The notes beneath the pieces were generated by a model. It saw only the letters and a program-made list of their open reading frames with translations, made no database searches and was not told where the DNA came from. DNA of 57,634 bases from JABCPE02 sp963520725 (GTDB taxonomy: Bacteria; Bacteroidota; Bacteroidia; Flavobacteriales; Weeksellaceae): NCBI GenBank assembly GCA_963520725.1, contig CAUQSG010000004.1:1-57634 (forward strand). Direction: 5' to 3'. Made by a program: the position numbers and the translations under genes. Positions 27,692-35,991 of the stretch are shown piece after piece (the stretch's first letter is position 1; every line of letters starts with the position of its first letter).

Positions 27692-28617
27692 TCATAGAAG
27701 TAAAGATTGCAGTTTCTCTTTTATGTTTTCTTTTATTTTTGTGTGGCTGTATAAAGCATCCTTAGTATAATTATAATATTTTTTTCTATTATTATTGATA
27801 TATCGTTTCTTGGATAATTGTTCCCAAAACTCTATTTTTTGTGCATCAGTGATAAATTTTGCTTTGGCAGGAGTTAAGGGTAACCCATTTAAATCTTTGT
27901 CATTGTTTAACTTTAGTACATTATCCCATTCTTTTAGCAGTTGATCTGAGAAAATTGAATATTTTTTTTCATCTAATAAATCATTGAGAGAATATATTTT
28001 TAGCACCTTTTTGATATATTTTCTTTGATTGCTTCTTATCTCAAATCTTACCGTGTTAATAGGAATTTTATATTCGGGATTCTTTTCATGCTGCAATCCT
28101 TTAGCATAGATTTTTATATTTTTATAACTCGTTGTATCAGAAATTTTATAGTATTTATAATCTTTATTTTCTTTGAAAGGGGTTGTTTTATACAGTTTAA
28201 TGTTTTCTATGAAATCCCTTACATCTGTTTCTAGATAAAAATTAAGCCCTACTTCTAAATTGACAATCTTGAAATCAATATATTCACTTTCATTTATTCC
28301 TAAAATATCCAATATCTCATAAAGGGAATGTATACAATTTGTTTTATTCAAATCATTACCATTATGCTTGTAATGGTTGTAATGAAAATGAGGAAATATG
28401 CTTATTTTCACATAATTGTAGCCAATAATATCATGATCACTCCCAAAAATAGCATTAAATATTAATTTTATTTTCCCATTATATTTTTTGTGGATTTTAA
28501 GATATTCATATTTTGCGGTTCTTCCTCTATAATATTTCTTTTCAAAATCGCGGGGTGTTCCGCTAGTCTTTTGATAATTTCTGGATTATCAATCAGCATT
28601 TTTATATGGTCTAACAT
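27692..28617 (-). pseudogene. Rep-like replication initiator, frameshifted
   Basis: The main open part (239 residues, from 28411 down) has the hallmarks of phage gene II/X-type replication proteins found in Bacteroidota elements: HFHYNHYKHNGND, the NLEVGLNFYL segment and TVRFEIRSNQRKYIKKVLKI. The same frame stays open upstream to about 28550 (GAT TTT GAA AAG). The family-like N-terminus MLDHIKMLIDNPEIIKRL begins at 28617 in another frame. Adding one C to the C-run at 28552-28555 (plus-strand G-run) would join them into one ~308-residue protein. So this is a single-base deletion, either true decay or a sequence error. It would replicate the excised element. Confidence 0.7.
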
Positions 28618-28623
28618 CAGAAA

Positions 28624-28882
28624 TTAATTTAGAGGATTACTAAGGATTAATTTTTTTACTTCTTCGCGTGAGTAATATATCCTCCCTTCTAACCCATAAA
28701 CCCTTATGGATTTTCTTTCTTTCCAACGATGTAAAGTGGATTTACTAACATCAAGATATTTACACATCTCTTTTTTCTGTCAGAAAATCTTTAGGTTGTA
28801 TATTTTCTAATAATGTGAGTAGTAATGTTTCTACTTTCTCTTTGATTAGTTCACTCTGTTTGGCTAGCATATTTTGCTCCAT
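28624..28882 (-). pseudogene. Helix-turn-helix (excisionase-like) protein, frameshifted
   Basis: The N-terminal part (MEQNMLAKQSELIKEK... ending QPKDFLTEK) and the HTH part (EMCKYLDVSKSTLHRWKERK ... GRIYYSREEVKKLI) are in different frames. Removing one base from the six-T run at 28771-28776 (an A-run on the coding strand) joins them into one ~85-residue protein. The HTH half matches the MerR/AlpA-type excisionase family used in Bacteroidota elements to control excision. It ends 6 bp before the rep start. It is too short and broken to appear as an ordinary open frame. Confidence 0.7.
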
Positions 28883-28959
28883 AGTTTTAAAGTTTTATGT
28901 TTTATGGGGCAAACCTCCGTGTAGTAATTCTGTAGTAAAACTATTTTTTTACTATAAAG

Positions 28960-28987
28960 AAAAAAGCCAACTCATTATAAGTTGGCT
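28960..28987 (-). terminator. Intrinsic terminator after the 308-aa gene
   Basis: AGCCAACT (28965-28972) pairs with AGTTGGCT (28980-28987). Read on the minus strand the hairpin is followed by a T-run, and it lies 22 bp beyond the stop of the 29010-29936 gene. Confidence 0.8.
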
Positions 28988-29009
28988 CTATGCTATTCTA
29001 TCTATGCTT

Positions 29010-29936
29010 TTATTTAAGTTTTGAAGGTTCTATTTTCATTTTGCTAAGCGCTTTGTTTGCTTCTATTTTATTTTGTGGTACATTATAAGGATTATTATTT
29101 GAAAAATTCCCCTCAGCTTCTGTAAGCATTGGGTTGAGGTAGCTTTTTATAGTTTTTTCTTTTCCTTCCATTATATAAGCTATAATTTGGGATGTATGTG
29201 TAATATTTTCAGGAGTTGTTTGTATCGACTTAATATAGTCTATAATTCCTAATCGCTGTAAAACAATAAGTTTTTGTTTAATGGAAAGACTTGTATCATC
29301 ATCATATAATACCTCATCTTCATGATAAACAGGAGCATTATTAGATTTTTCTAATTTTATTTTAATGTCGTTTAGTATATGCCTAATAGTAAATCCAAAA
29401 TCTTCATATTTTTTTAAGTCAAATATTATCTGTCCATTTTCTTGAGAGAGAAATTTATAAAATTTCAGATGATATTTTTTTGAAAGGGAATATCTTTTAC
29501 ATGTAAGTTCTGATGAGTTTCGCGCGGAGTTTTCTGTAAAGAAGTTATCTCTCTCCTCTATCATTTCGCTAAAAGTTTCCAAATTAAATTCAGACTTTTT
29601 TGCAAAAACCTTGAAATAAGAGTTTACAACATTTTCAAAATAATTCAATGAAATTCGTTGTTCAGTATATCCTCCCCCCTCTATTGGACATAATTGTTCC
29701 ATTATAGTATAATCCCAAATATTTTGGTTTCCATCTACCCAGCTTTTATAGCATTTCTCTATTTCTTTTAGATAATCGCTTTCTTCAGCATTTGGATATT
29801 TTTTTAAAAAAGAATTTAAATCATCTTCATATTTTTCCTCATAGTCTTTATAAGTATAGTATGGCACCTCATATTGCATAGTCTCTATGTCTGTACTTAT
29901 AAAATGTTCATGATAAATTTGATTTTTTTCTTCCAT
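29010..29936 (-). CDS. Integrase-linked hypothetical protein, 308 aa
   Basis: The reading frame is intact and starts 8 bp after the integrase stop on the same strand, so the two are one transcript. The acidic N-terminal half (IYHEHFISTDIETMQYEVPYYTY) has no recognised domain. The C-terminal part, with SLSIKQKLIVLQRLGIIDYI and TSQIIAYIMEGKEKTIKSYL, resembles a domain seen in unnamed proteins beside integrases of Bacteroidota elements. It may help integration or excision, or regulate it. No function can be assigned from sequence. Confidence 0.75.
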   Translation of the reverse strand: MEEKNQIYHEHFISTDIETMQYEVPYYTYKDYEEKYEDDLNSFLKKYPNAEESDYLKEIEKCYKSWVDGNQNIWDYTIMEQLCPIEGGGYTEQRISLNYFENVVNSYFKVFAKKSEFNLETFSEMIEERDNFFTENSARNSSELTCKRYSLSKKYHLKFYKFLSQENGQIIFDLKKYEDFGFTIRHILNDIKIKLEKSNNAPVYHEDEVLYDDDTSLSIKQKLIVLQRLGIIDYIKSIQTTPENITHTSQIIAYIMEGKEKTIKSYLNPMLTEAEGNFSNNNPYNVPQNKIEANKALSKMKIEPSKLK

Positions 29937-29944
29937 AACATTTA

Positions 29945-31286
29945 TTATTTGTTAAGTATTCCTGACTTTTGAAAAGTCTTTGCAAGTACAAAGCTTTCTT
30001 TTGTTGTTTTTTCTTTTATAGGTGTCGTGATATAGTTTTCAAGCGTCTTATCATCACTGTGTCCTGTCTGCTTTCGTAATAAATGGAGCTCAAATTCATT
30101 TGAAAACATAGTTGCAAATGTTCTCCTACCAATATGAGAGGTTACTAATTCATAGAATGGATAAACGCCTTTTACCATTCTTGTTTTCTCTGTTTTTCCT
30201 ATCGAAATTTTGATTCTTTTAGCTCCTTCTGTTTCTTCAGTGAAACCTGCAATTTTACAAACCTCCTTAATGTAATTATTATACTTTTGAGAGCTTATTA
30301 TTTTAGGAAATTGCCACTTTCTTTTCTTTAAAATTTTAATGATAGAAGGAAAGAGCCAAATACTATGTTGTTTTTTAGTTTTGGTTTCTGTAAAAGGATA
30401 GAAATATAAATCTTCTTGACATACAATATTATCAACATCAAGTTTAAATAAATCCGAAATTCTTAATGCAGAATAACAAGAGATAATTAACCAATCTCTT
30501 GCATTATCGAGCCTTTCATTATCAGTTAGGTCTAGTTTTTCTAAGACATTCACCTGTTCCTTAGTAAAAGAAATTTTTTCTATGACTAAAGGAGGGTTAT
30601 TTATAATTTTCCAATGAGCCACATCTTTTTTTATTTCATATTCACTCTCTGCAAATTTACATAGTAGCTTTATCTGTTTGATAAACTTACTTTGGATACT
30701 TGCTGAATATTGCTTATTATTAAGCCATTGGATAAACATTGTCCTAAAATTATTGTTGATTTCAGTAACTTTCAGGTTTTTATTATATTCTGATATTTTA
30801 TTTTTTAAAGTAATGAAACTTTCCTTGGTGTTCTCTGCTAATGCATCTAAACCTTGCGTAGGGTCTGGGGTGCTTCTAATACTTATATAGTGGTCTATGA
30901 GTTTGACAAAATTTTCTGGAATAGTGTTTTTCTTCTTTTATTTTATGCCCGAAATAATTGTGATTAACATAGTCGTTTATAGACTCCTTTATAGATTCGC
31001 TTTTTAGACTAAGATTATCAGATATGTGTTTTGATAGATTTATCTTAAATTTTTTAAGCTCATCATTAAAGTTTGTTATTTCTAAGTTTTTCTTCTTGAC
31101 CTCTGCTAATTTTGCTCCTTTTACGATTTCTGCTTCATTCCAGCACTGTTTTTCTTTGTCCCAATGTTGAGAATGTATTTTAAAAGGGGTCGCTCCATTG
31201 AGATCAATTTGTTTGCTTGGTCTATATCTGTAATAGATTGTTTTAGGTTCTCTAGTACCTTTTAAAAATAAATTAATTCCTGCCAT
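29945..31286 (-). pseudogene. Tyrosine recombinase (island integrase), frameshifted
   Basis: The N-terminal arm-binding part (MAGINLFLKGTREPKTIYYRYRPSKQ, from 31286) and the catalytic part (ending at 29945) are in different frames. The phases meet at the five-T run at 30927-30931; removing one base gives a continuous ~446-residue integrase running ...EENTIPENFVKL. The catalytic residues are all present: Arg in ALRISDL, HIGRR (His-x-x-Arg), TGHSDDKT (His) and the Tyr in LENYI. It lies beside the tRNA-Leu copy of the att site, as expected for the integrase of this island. If the frameshift is real the island cannot move by itself. Confidence 0.85.
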
Positions 31287-31324
31287 GTCTAAAATGATTA
31301 ATGAACATTACAAATTTATAAAAT

Positions 31325-31365
31325 GTGGTGTCAATTTCCAAACTAGATACCATGTTAGACACCAC
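31325..31365. repeat. GACACCAC sites near the right island end
   Basis: GTGGTGTC at 31325-31332 and GACACCAC at 31358-31365 face each other. They match the pair at the left end (16746-16765). Together the four copies, two at each end and within about 200 bp of the att cores, look like arm-type integrase sites. Confidence 0.55.
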
Positions 31366-31472
31366 CGATATGACACATCATGGAACTTGATGGATATTCA
31401 TAGAACTTTACCTGTTTATTTGTATATTGTTGATATTCAGTGGTGTATAGGTGAAAATAAGGGAAAAGCGCA

Positions 31473-31500
31473 CAAAAAAAGCGACCTTTGAAAAGTCGCT
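31473..31500 (-). terminator. Terminator supplied by the island directly after the tRNA operon
   Basis: AGCGAC (31480-31485) pairs with GTCGCT (31495-31500). On the minus strand it is followed by seven Ts. It ends the tRNA-Leu(UAA) transcript 15 bp beyond the tRNA and replaces the original terminator now at 16644-16677. Confidence 0.8.
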
Positions 31501-31513
31501 AATATGAGTGGTT

Positions 31514-31530
31514 GTACCCCAGGCGGGACT
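31514..31530. repeat. att core, tRNA-side copy
   Basis: This 17-bp sequence is identical to 16681-16697 and forms the 3' end of tRNA-Leu(UAA), from the base after the discriminator into the T arm. Integration here restores a complete tRNA gene. Confidence 0.92.
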
Positions 31531-31598
31531 TGAACCCGCACGCCAAAGGAGGCACAGGATTTTAAGTCCTGCGTGTCTACCAGTTCCACCACCAGGGC
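31515..31598 (-). tRNA. tRNA-Leu (anticodon UAA)
   Basis: An 84-nt class II tRNA. The acceptor strand GCCCTGG ends at 31598, the anticodon loop is CTTAAAA (UAA), a long variable arm is present, and the T arm reads GCGGG-TTCAAGT-CCCGC. The 3' CCA is not encoded (the next bases are CAA). It is the integration target of the island and the last gene of a three-tRNA minus-strand operon. Confidence 0.95.
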
Positions 31599-31604
31599 AT
31601 GGAA

Positions 31605-31680
31605 TGGAGCGAAAAACGGGATTCGAACCCGCGACCCCAACCTTGGCAAGGTTGTGCTCTACCAACTGAGCTATTTTCGC
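31605..31680 (-). tRNA. tRNA-Gly (anticodon GCC)
   Basis: A 76-nt tRNA including an encoded CCA (31605-31607). The acceptor is GCGAAAA with TTTTCGC and the anticodon loop is TTGCCAA (GCC). The T loop is TTCGAAT. It is the middle gene of the cluster. Confidence 0.95.
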
Positions 31681-31685
31681 AACTG

Positions 31686-31767
31686 TGCGGATGAAGGGAC
31701 TCGAACCCCCACGCCTCTCGGCACCAGATCCTAAGTCTGGCGTGGCTACCAATTACACCACATCCGC
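31686..31767 (-). tRNA. tRNA-Leu (anticodon UAG)
   Basis: An 82-nt class II tRNA. The acceptor GCGGATG pairs with CATCCGC, the anticodon loop CTTAGGA gives UAG, and the variable arm is long. No CCA is encoded. It is the first gene of the tRNA operon and is nearest the promoter. Confidence 0.95.
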
Positions 31768-31801
31768 GGAAAAAATGAACTACTTTGTTCTTTTGTGATT
31801 G

Positions 31802-31831
31802 CAAATATACAAACTTATTTTTAATCTGCAA
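31802..31831 (-). promoter_or_regulatory. Promoter of the tRNA operon
   Basis: On the minus strand TTG (31829-31831) and TATATTTG (31802-31809) are 19 bp apart, a strong match to the Bacteroidota consensus. The first tRNA begins 34 bp downstream. Confidence 0.75.
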
Positions 31832-31905
31832 GTATAAATATATATTTTTTTATTTTTTCCTTTTAAAAGAGTTTTTTAACTTTACCAGCTAAAATTTATA
31901 TTTCT

Positions 31906-32286
31906 ATGGAATTACAAGGAACAGTGAAGAAAGTATTTGAAACTCAAACTTTTCCAAGCGGTTTTCAGAAAAGAGAGATGGTGCTACTTACAGAGGAACA
32001 ATATCCGCAGCCCATCAGTATAGAGTTTTTATCTGAAAAAATATCACTTTTGGACCAAGTGTCAGAAGGAGATAAAGTAAAGGTAGGAATCAATATCAGA
32101 GGAAGAGAATGGACAAATCCAGAAGGACAGGTAAAGTATTTTAACTCTATCACAGCATGGAGATTGGAAAAAACGGACGGAAGCAGCTTTGATGAGCCTG
32201 CATACACAGCGCCTGCAACACCACAATCTTCTGTAGTGAATGACAATCCGTTTGACGAAGAGTCAGATGATGATTTACCATTTTAA
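31906..32286 (+). CDS. DUF3127 OB-fold protein
   Basis: The 126-residue protein has the DUF3127 pattern MELQGTVKKVFETQTFPSGFQKRE...SIEFLSEK...NIRGREW, predicted to be a small OB-fold related to single-stranded DNA-binding proteins. The tail is disordered and acidic (DNPFDEESDDDLPF), much like the C-terminal tip of SSB that recruits partners. This supports a DNA-metabolism role, but no function has been shown to my knowledge. A terminator follows it. Confidence 0.9.
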   Translation: MELQGTVKKVFETQTFPSGFQKREMVLLTEEQYPQPISIEFLSEKISLLDQVSEGDKVKVGINIRGREWTNPEGQVKYFNSITAWRLEKTDGSSFDEPAYTAPATPQSSVVNDNPFDEESDDDLPF

Positions 32287-32306
32287 ATAAAATCTTATTA
32301 TAAAAT

Positions 32307-32330
32307 AAATCCTGCTGTTTAGTAGGATTT
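32307..32330 (+). terminator. Intrinsic terminator after the DUF3127 gene
   Basis: AAATCCT (32307-32313) pairs with AGGATTT (32324-32330) and is followed by Ts. It lies between this gene and aat. Confidence 0.7.
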
Positions 32331-32345
32331 TTTAAATTTTAATAA

Positions 32346-32990
32346 ATGTATCAATTAGATTCGGAAATTTGGTTTCCAGATCCATATAAATATCATCCCG
32401 AAAGTGAGATTGTTGCCGTAGGAGGAGATTTGTCTCCTCGGCGGTTGATTTTGTCTTATTCTTTGGGGATTTTTCCGTGGTTTAATGAAGGTGATGAAAT
32501 TTTTTGGTGGAGTCCTGATCCTCGGTTTGTGCTTTTTCCAGAAGAGATAAAAATTTCTAAATCCATGCGAAAAATCCTAAGAGACGGCAAATTTATTTTC
32601 ACAGAAAATAAATGTTTTGAGGAAGTGATGAGAAATTGTGCGAGTATTTCACGAAGAGGGCAGGATGGAACTTGGATTTCGGAGGAAATGATAAAAGCAT
32701 ACACGGAACTAAATCAGCAGGGAAAGGCCAAAAGCATAGAAGTCTGGGAAAATGGGGAATTGGTAGGAGGTTTTTATGGCGTGGAAATGGAGCATGTTTT
32801 CTGTGGAGAGAGTATGTTTAGCAAGGTGAGTAATGCCAGCAAAGCAGGATTTATTCAGTTTGTAGAAAAAAATACTGATAGATACCAACTCATAGATTGT
32901 CAGGTCTATACAGAGCATTTGGAAAGCCTTGGAGCGAGGGAAATCCCTAAAATAGAGTTTTTGGATATTCTCCGTAAGCCTACGAATTGA
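32346..32990 (+). CDS. aat: Leucyl/phenylalanyl-tRNA-protein transferase
   Basis: The 214-residue protein matches Aat over its length. Signatures are ALxVGGDLS-type 'IVAVGGDLSPRRLILSY', GIFPWFNEGDEIFWWSPDPR, the VWENGELVGGFYGVE block and CGESMFSKVSNASK. It adds Leu or Phe to N-terminal Arg or Lys of proteins, marking them for ClpAP/ClpS degradation in the N-degron pathway. Its last 11 bp overlap, convergently, the 3' end of the exonuclease gene. Confidence 0.96.
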   Translation: MYQLDSEIWFPDPYKYHPESEIVAVGGDLSPRRLILSYSLGIFPWFNEGDEIFWWSPDPRFVLFPEEIKISKSMRKILRDGKFIFTENKCFEEVMRNCASISRRGQDGTWISEEMIKAYTELNQQGKAKSIEVWENGELVGGFYGVEMEHVFCGESMFSKVSNASKAGFIQFVEKNTDRYQLIDCQVYTEHLESLGAREIPKIEFLDILRKPTN

Positions 32991-34203
32991 TTTTGATAAC
33001 CTTAAACTCTCCTTTGAGATAGGCTATCTGCATCTCGTTTTTTATTTTTTTGGGAAGTGTGGTAACGGGAATCGTAAGTTTTAGGATTTTTTCCCAAGAG
33101 AGCGTCTGATGATAGAGCTCGTAGAAACCATAACCGATGAATTTCCCGCCTTTGAAAGCCAGAAAAGAATGCTCGCCGAGTTTTCTCCCTTGCCCTATCC
33201 ATAGCTCGTTCCTTCCAGCGAAAGAAATATTCTTTTTCAAGGTTTTATAATCTAAATTTTCTTTTTGTAGAAAAGCCAATACTTTTTCTGCCTGAGAAGG
33301 ATATTTGAAATTAAATAAATCCGTTTCATTTTCATTCTTTTTAGATGAAGAAACAAAGAAAGAGCCTGGCTGCGGGCTGTATCTTATAGCGAAAGGTTTA
33401 GAAGTATTTCTTTTTCCTTTTTTTTCTTTCAGCATCAACTGGGCAATGATGTCCGTGCCCGTGAACTCGTAGTAGATTTGCTCCACATGTTTCTGAAACT
33501 GAATGTTTCTTTTTGATTTAGAATTTAGAATTCCCTTGGCAGACTTGTATATATTGTCGCTGAAATCGCAGAAAATAATTTTTCCTGCTTTGTCTTGTAG
33601 GTAGAAAATTCCTTTTTCGGAAGGTAGATTTTCGGTGAGTTCATTGATTTTATTGATGTAGAGTTTGGATTGAGTTTCTTCCTGATGTTGCTGAATAATC
33701 TGGTTTTCAGTATCTTTTGAAATTAGAAGTTTAAACAAATCCAATGTTGCTCTGGCGTCGCCGCCAGCACGATGAGCATCTGAAAGCGGGATGCCCACAG
33801 ATTTACAAAGTTTCCCAAGCGAGTAGCTTTCTACATCGGGAATCAGTTTTTTGGCTAATGGAAGGGTGTCTATGGTATTGATTTTAAAATCAAATCCCAA
33901 TCTTCGGAAAGACTGGCGCAGCATACGATAGTCAAACTCTACATTGTGTCCCACGAGAGTGGTGTTTTCGGTCATTTCTATCACTCGTTTCGCTATCTCG
34001 TGGAATTTTGGTGCTCTTTTGACCATTTTAGGTGTTATCCCAGTGAGTTTTTGGACATATTGAGTAATTTCGGCTTCGGGATTGATGAGCGTGATGAACT
34101 GGTCTACCACCTCATGCCCATCATAAACAAAAATAGCGAGTTCTATGATGCATTCTTCTCTGAATCCTGCGCCGTTACTTTCTATGTCTATTACCGAATA
34201 CAT
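32980..34203 (-). CDS. DnaQ-type 3'-5' exonuclease fused to a GIY-YIG-like domain
   Basis: The 407-residue protein has an N-terminal DEDDh exonuclease: VIDIESNG (D6, E8), VGHNVEFDYRML, and DAHRAGGDARATLDL with the catalytic His/Asp. A C-terminal section, GIFYLQDKAGKIIFCDFSDNIYKSAKGILN, resembles the UvrC-type GIY-YIG fold. There the second motif reads IIFC in place of the usual YIG, so the second nuclease site may be inactive. Related two-domain proteins are found in many bacteria and are linked to DNA repair. The 3' end overlaps aat by 11 bp in a tail-to-tail arrangement. Confidence 0.87.
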   Translation of the reverse strand: MYSVIDIESNGAGFREECIIELAIFVYDGHEVVDQFITLINPEAEITQYVQKLTGITPKMVKRAPKFHEIAKRVIEMTENTTLVGHNVEFDYRMLRQSFRRLGFDFKINTIDTLPLAKKLIPDVESYSLGKLCKSVGIPLSDAHRAGGDARATLDLFKLLISKDTENQIIQQHQEETQSKLYINKINELTENLPSEKGIFYLQDKAGKIIFCDFSDNIYKSAKGILNSKSKRNIQFQKHVEQIYYEFTGTDIIAQLMLKEKKGKRNTSKPFAIRYSPQPGSFFVSSSKKNENETDLFNFKYPSQAEKVLAFLQKENLDYKTLKKNISFAGRNELWIGQGRKLGEHSFLAFKGGKFIGYGFYELYHQTLSWEKILKLTIPVTTLPKKIKNEMQIAYLKGEFKVIKINS

Positions 34204-34299
34204 TTTACCATCAATTAAAGCTGCAAAGATAAAGTTTTAATGCTAAATGGTCAATGTCCTTGCTTTATTTTGGCAGGTTCTTTTTATTTATTAAAAATA

Positions 34300-34325
34300 A
34301 ATTCCCTTCGTTTTCGAAGGGAATT
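34300..34325 (-). terminator. Intrinsic terminator after the HerA-like gene
   Basis: A perfect 11-bp stem (34300-34310 with 34315-34325) and a TTTT loop, 14 bp beyond the stop of the 34340-35893 gene, followed by T-rich sequence on the minus strand. Confidence 0.85.
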
Positions 34326-34339
34326 ATTAAATAAAAAAA

Positions 34340-35893
34340 TTATTTTTTTGAACCTTTAGTGGTCTTTTTCAGTCCTATCATTCCCATGATGGCTTTTGCG
34401 CCTTCTCTCATTAGGGTTTTCCCAAAAGTCTGTATCATAGGGCTTCCTAGGATGCTTTCAAACATAGAAGGCTCTTCCTTGGCAGATTTGCTCTGCTGAG
34501 GTTTGCTGGTTTCTGTATTTGCGGAATCTCCCTGCTCTTCGTTCATTCTTCGTAATAAGATTTCGTAGGCAGACTCTTTATCAACAGTTTGGTTGTATTT
34601 TCTTACCAATTCCGATTGATTTACGAGATTGTCAATTTCCTCTGGAGATAGGATATCCATTCTACTTTCTGGTGAAATTAGATAAGTGTGAACCAGCGGA
34701 GTAGGGATTCCTTTTTCGTCTAGTGCTGTCACGAAAGCCTCTCCGATACCAAGAGACTGGATGAGTTCACTCGCTTTATAAAACTCACTCATAGGGTAGT
34801 TTTCTACGGCTTTGGAGATTTCTTTTTTGTCTTTTGCGGTGAATCCTCTTAGGGCGTGCTGTATTTTTAGTCCCAGCTGGCTCAAAACAGATTCTGGAAT
34901 ATCGCCAGGCACCTGCGTGATGAAATAAATTCCCACACCTTTGGAACGAATAAGTTTTACCATCGTTTCTATTTGTTCTAAAAGTACTTTTGGAGCATCT
35001 TTAAAGATTAAATGAGCTTCATCTATAAAAACAGCCAATTTAGGTTTATCCAAGTCACCTGCTTCTGGAAGGGTTAAATATATTTCAGCAAAAAGCGACA
35101 GAATAAAAGTAGAGAACAGAGCAGGCTTGTTCTGTATATCCACCACACGAAGGATGTTTACCACACCTTTTTCGTTTCTGGTTTTTAGTAAGTCTAAAAC
35201 ATCGAAACTAGGTTCTCCGAAAATTTGTGATGCTCCCTGTTGTTCTAGCGCCACGATGCTCCTTAAAATAGCACCTAATGATGCAGGAGCGATAGAGCCA
35301 TAGCCGTCGGCAAGTTCTTTTTTACCTTGTTCATTATCAGTTACATATTGTAATACTTTTTTCAAGTCTTCTAAGTCTATCAGAGGAAGACCTTTATCAT
35401 CACAATATTTGAAAACAATAGACATGATGCTGGTCTGTGTATCGTTTAGTCCTAAAATTTTACTCAAAAGCACAGGTCCAAATTCAGTAACAGTAGCTCT
35501 AAGTTTTACTCCTTTCTCGGCAGAGAGAGACATTAGCTCCACAGGGAAAGCCTGCGGCTGGTATGGTAATTTGGTTTTATCGTATCTTTCTTGGATACGG
35601 CTGTTCATTTCTCCTGAGGCCGCTATTCCAGAAAGGTCTCCCTTGATATCCATTACCAAAGAAGATATGCCATGGTGGGAGAGCTGCTCTACGAAGGCTT
35701 GTAGTGTTTTAGTTTTACCTGTTCCTGTTGCTCCAGCGATGAGACCATGTCTGTTGATGGTTCGCAGAGGGATATTTACATCTACTTCAGGGATGACTTC
35801 TCCATCCAAAATACCTTTTCCTAGAGTAAAGAAATGCCCTTTTGTAGTGTAGCGAGGCGTAGTTTCTGCTATAAATTTTTCCTTTTTTGACAT
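34340..35893 (-). CDS. HerA-like (DUF853) P-loop ATPase
   Basis: The 517-residue protein has Walker A GATGTGKTKT (G54-T63) and Walker B LAVFIDEAHLIF. Conserved blocks GVGIYFITQVPGDIPESVLSQLGLKIQHALRGFT are typical of the HerA/FtsK-like DUF853 family. Such ATPases are predicted DNA translocases, but the cellular role of this common housekeeping member is not established. The lysine-rich C-terminus follows a disordered Ser/Gln linker. It is outside the island and monocistronic. Confidence 0.9.
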   Translation of the reverse strand: MSKKEKFIAETTPRYTTKGHFFTLGKGILDGEVIPEVDVNIPLRTINRHGLIAGATGTGKTKTLQAFVEQLSHHGISSLVMDIKGDLSGIAASGEMNSRIQERYDKTKLPYQPQAFPVELMSLSAEKGVKLRATVTEFGPVLLSKILGLNDTQTSIMSIVFKYCDDKGLPLIDLEDLKKVLQYVTDNEQGKKELADGYGSIAPASLGAILRSIVALEQQGASQIFGEPSFDVLDLLKTRNEKGVVNILRVVDIQNKPALFSTFILSLFAEIYLTLPEAGDLDKPKLAVFIDEAHLIFKDAPKVLLEQIETMVKLIRSKGVGIYFITQVPGDIPESVLSQLGLKIQHALRGFTAKDKKEISKAVENYPMSEFYKASELIQSLGIGEAFVTALDEKGIPTPLVHTYLISPESRMDILSPEEIDNLVNQSELVRKYNQTVDKESAYEILLRRMNEEQGDSANTETSKPQQSKSAKEEPSMFESILGSPMIQTFGKTLMREGAKAIMGMIGLKKTTKGSKK

Positions 35894-35945
35894 TATTTAT
35901 GATTTTAGGGTCTAAAAATAAAAAAGAATTTATAAAATAACTAAA

Positions 35946-35973
35946 AAAGGAGATAGAAATTTCTATCTCCTTT
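35946..35973 (-). terminator. Intrinsic terminator after the outer-membrane protein gene
   Basis: A 28-bp perfect palindrome (14-bp arms) lies 18 bp beyond the stop of the 35992-36534 gene, followed on the minus strand by Ts. Confidence 0.8.
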
Positions 35974-35991
35974 ATGTTGGTTTTTATTTTC

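Larger units (their letters stand above)
16681..31530. mobile_element. Genomic island integrated at tRNA-Leu(UAA), carrying a Dnd-type defence operon
   Basis: The borders are the two 17-bp copies of the tRNA-Leu 3' end (16681-16697 and 31514-31530). A tyrosine integrase lies next to the tRNA-proximal copy, and the interior is visibly more A+T-rich than the flanks. Contents from left to right: Fic protein, 69-bp tandem repeat, structured leader RNA, dndC-dndD-dndE, PLD-helicase, 65-aa protein, Rad50-like ATPase, 143-aa protein, a GC-rich palindromic region, Rep-like pseudogene, HTH pseudogene, a hypothetical gene and the integrase pseudogene. The layout resembles small integrative elements of Bacteroidota that carry defence cargo. 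With integrase, Rep and HTH frameshifted, autonomous mobility is probably lost, unless the frameshifts are sequence errors. Confidence 0.9.

Noticed and set aside
28815..29024. A plus-strand 69-codon frame
   Set aside because: It covers the start of the HTH pseudogene and the terminator of the 308-aa gene on the other strand; its sequence is low-complexity hydrophobic.
31408..31831. Open frames on the minus strand across the tRNA cluster
   Set aside because: They are chance translations of three tRNA genes and carry no protein signature.
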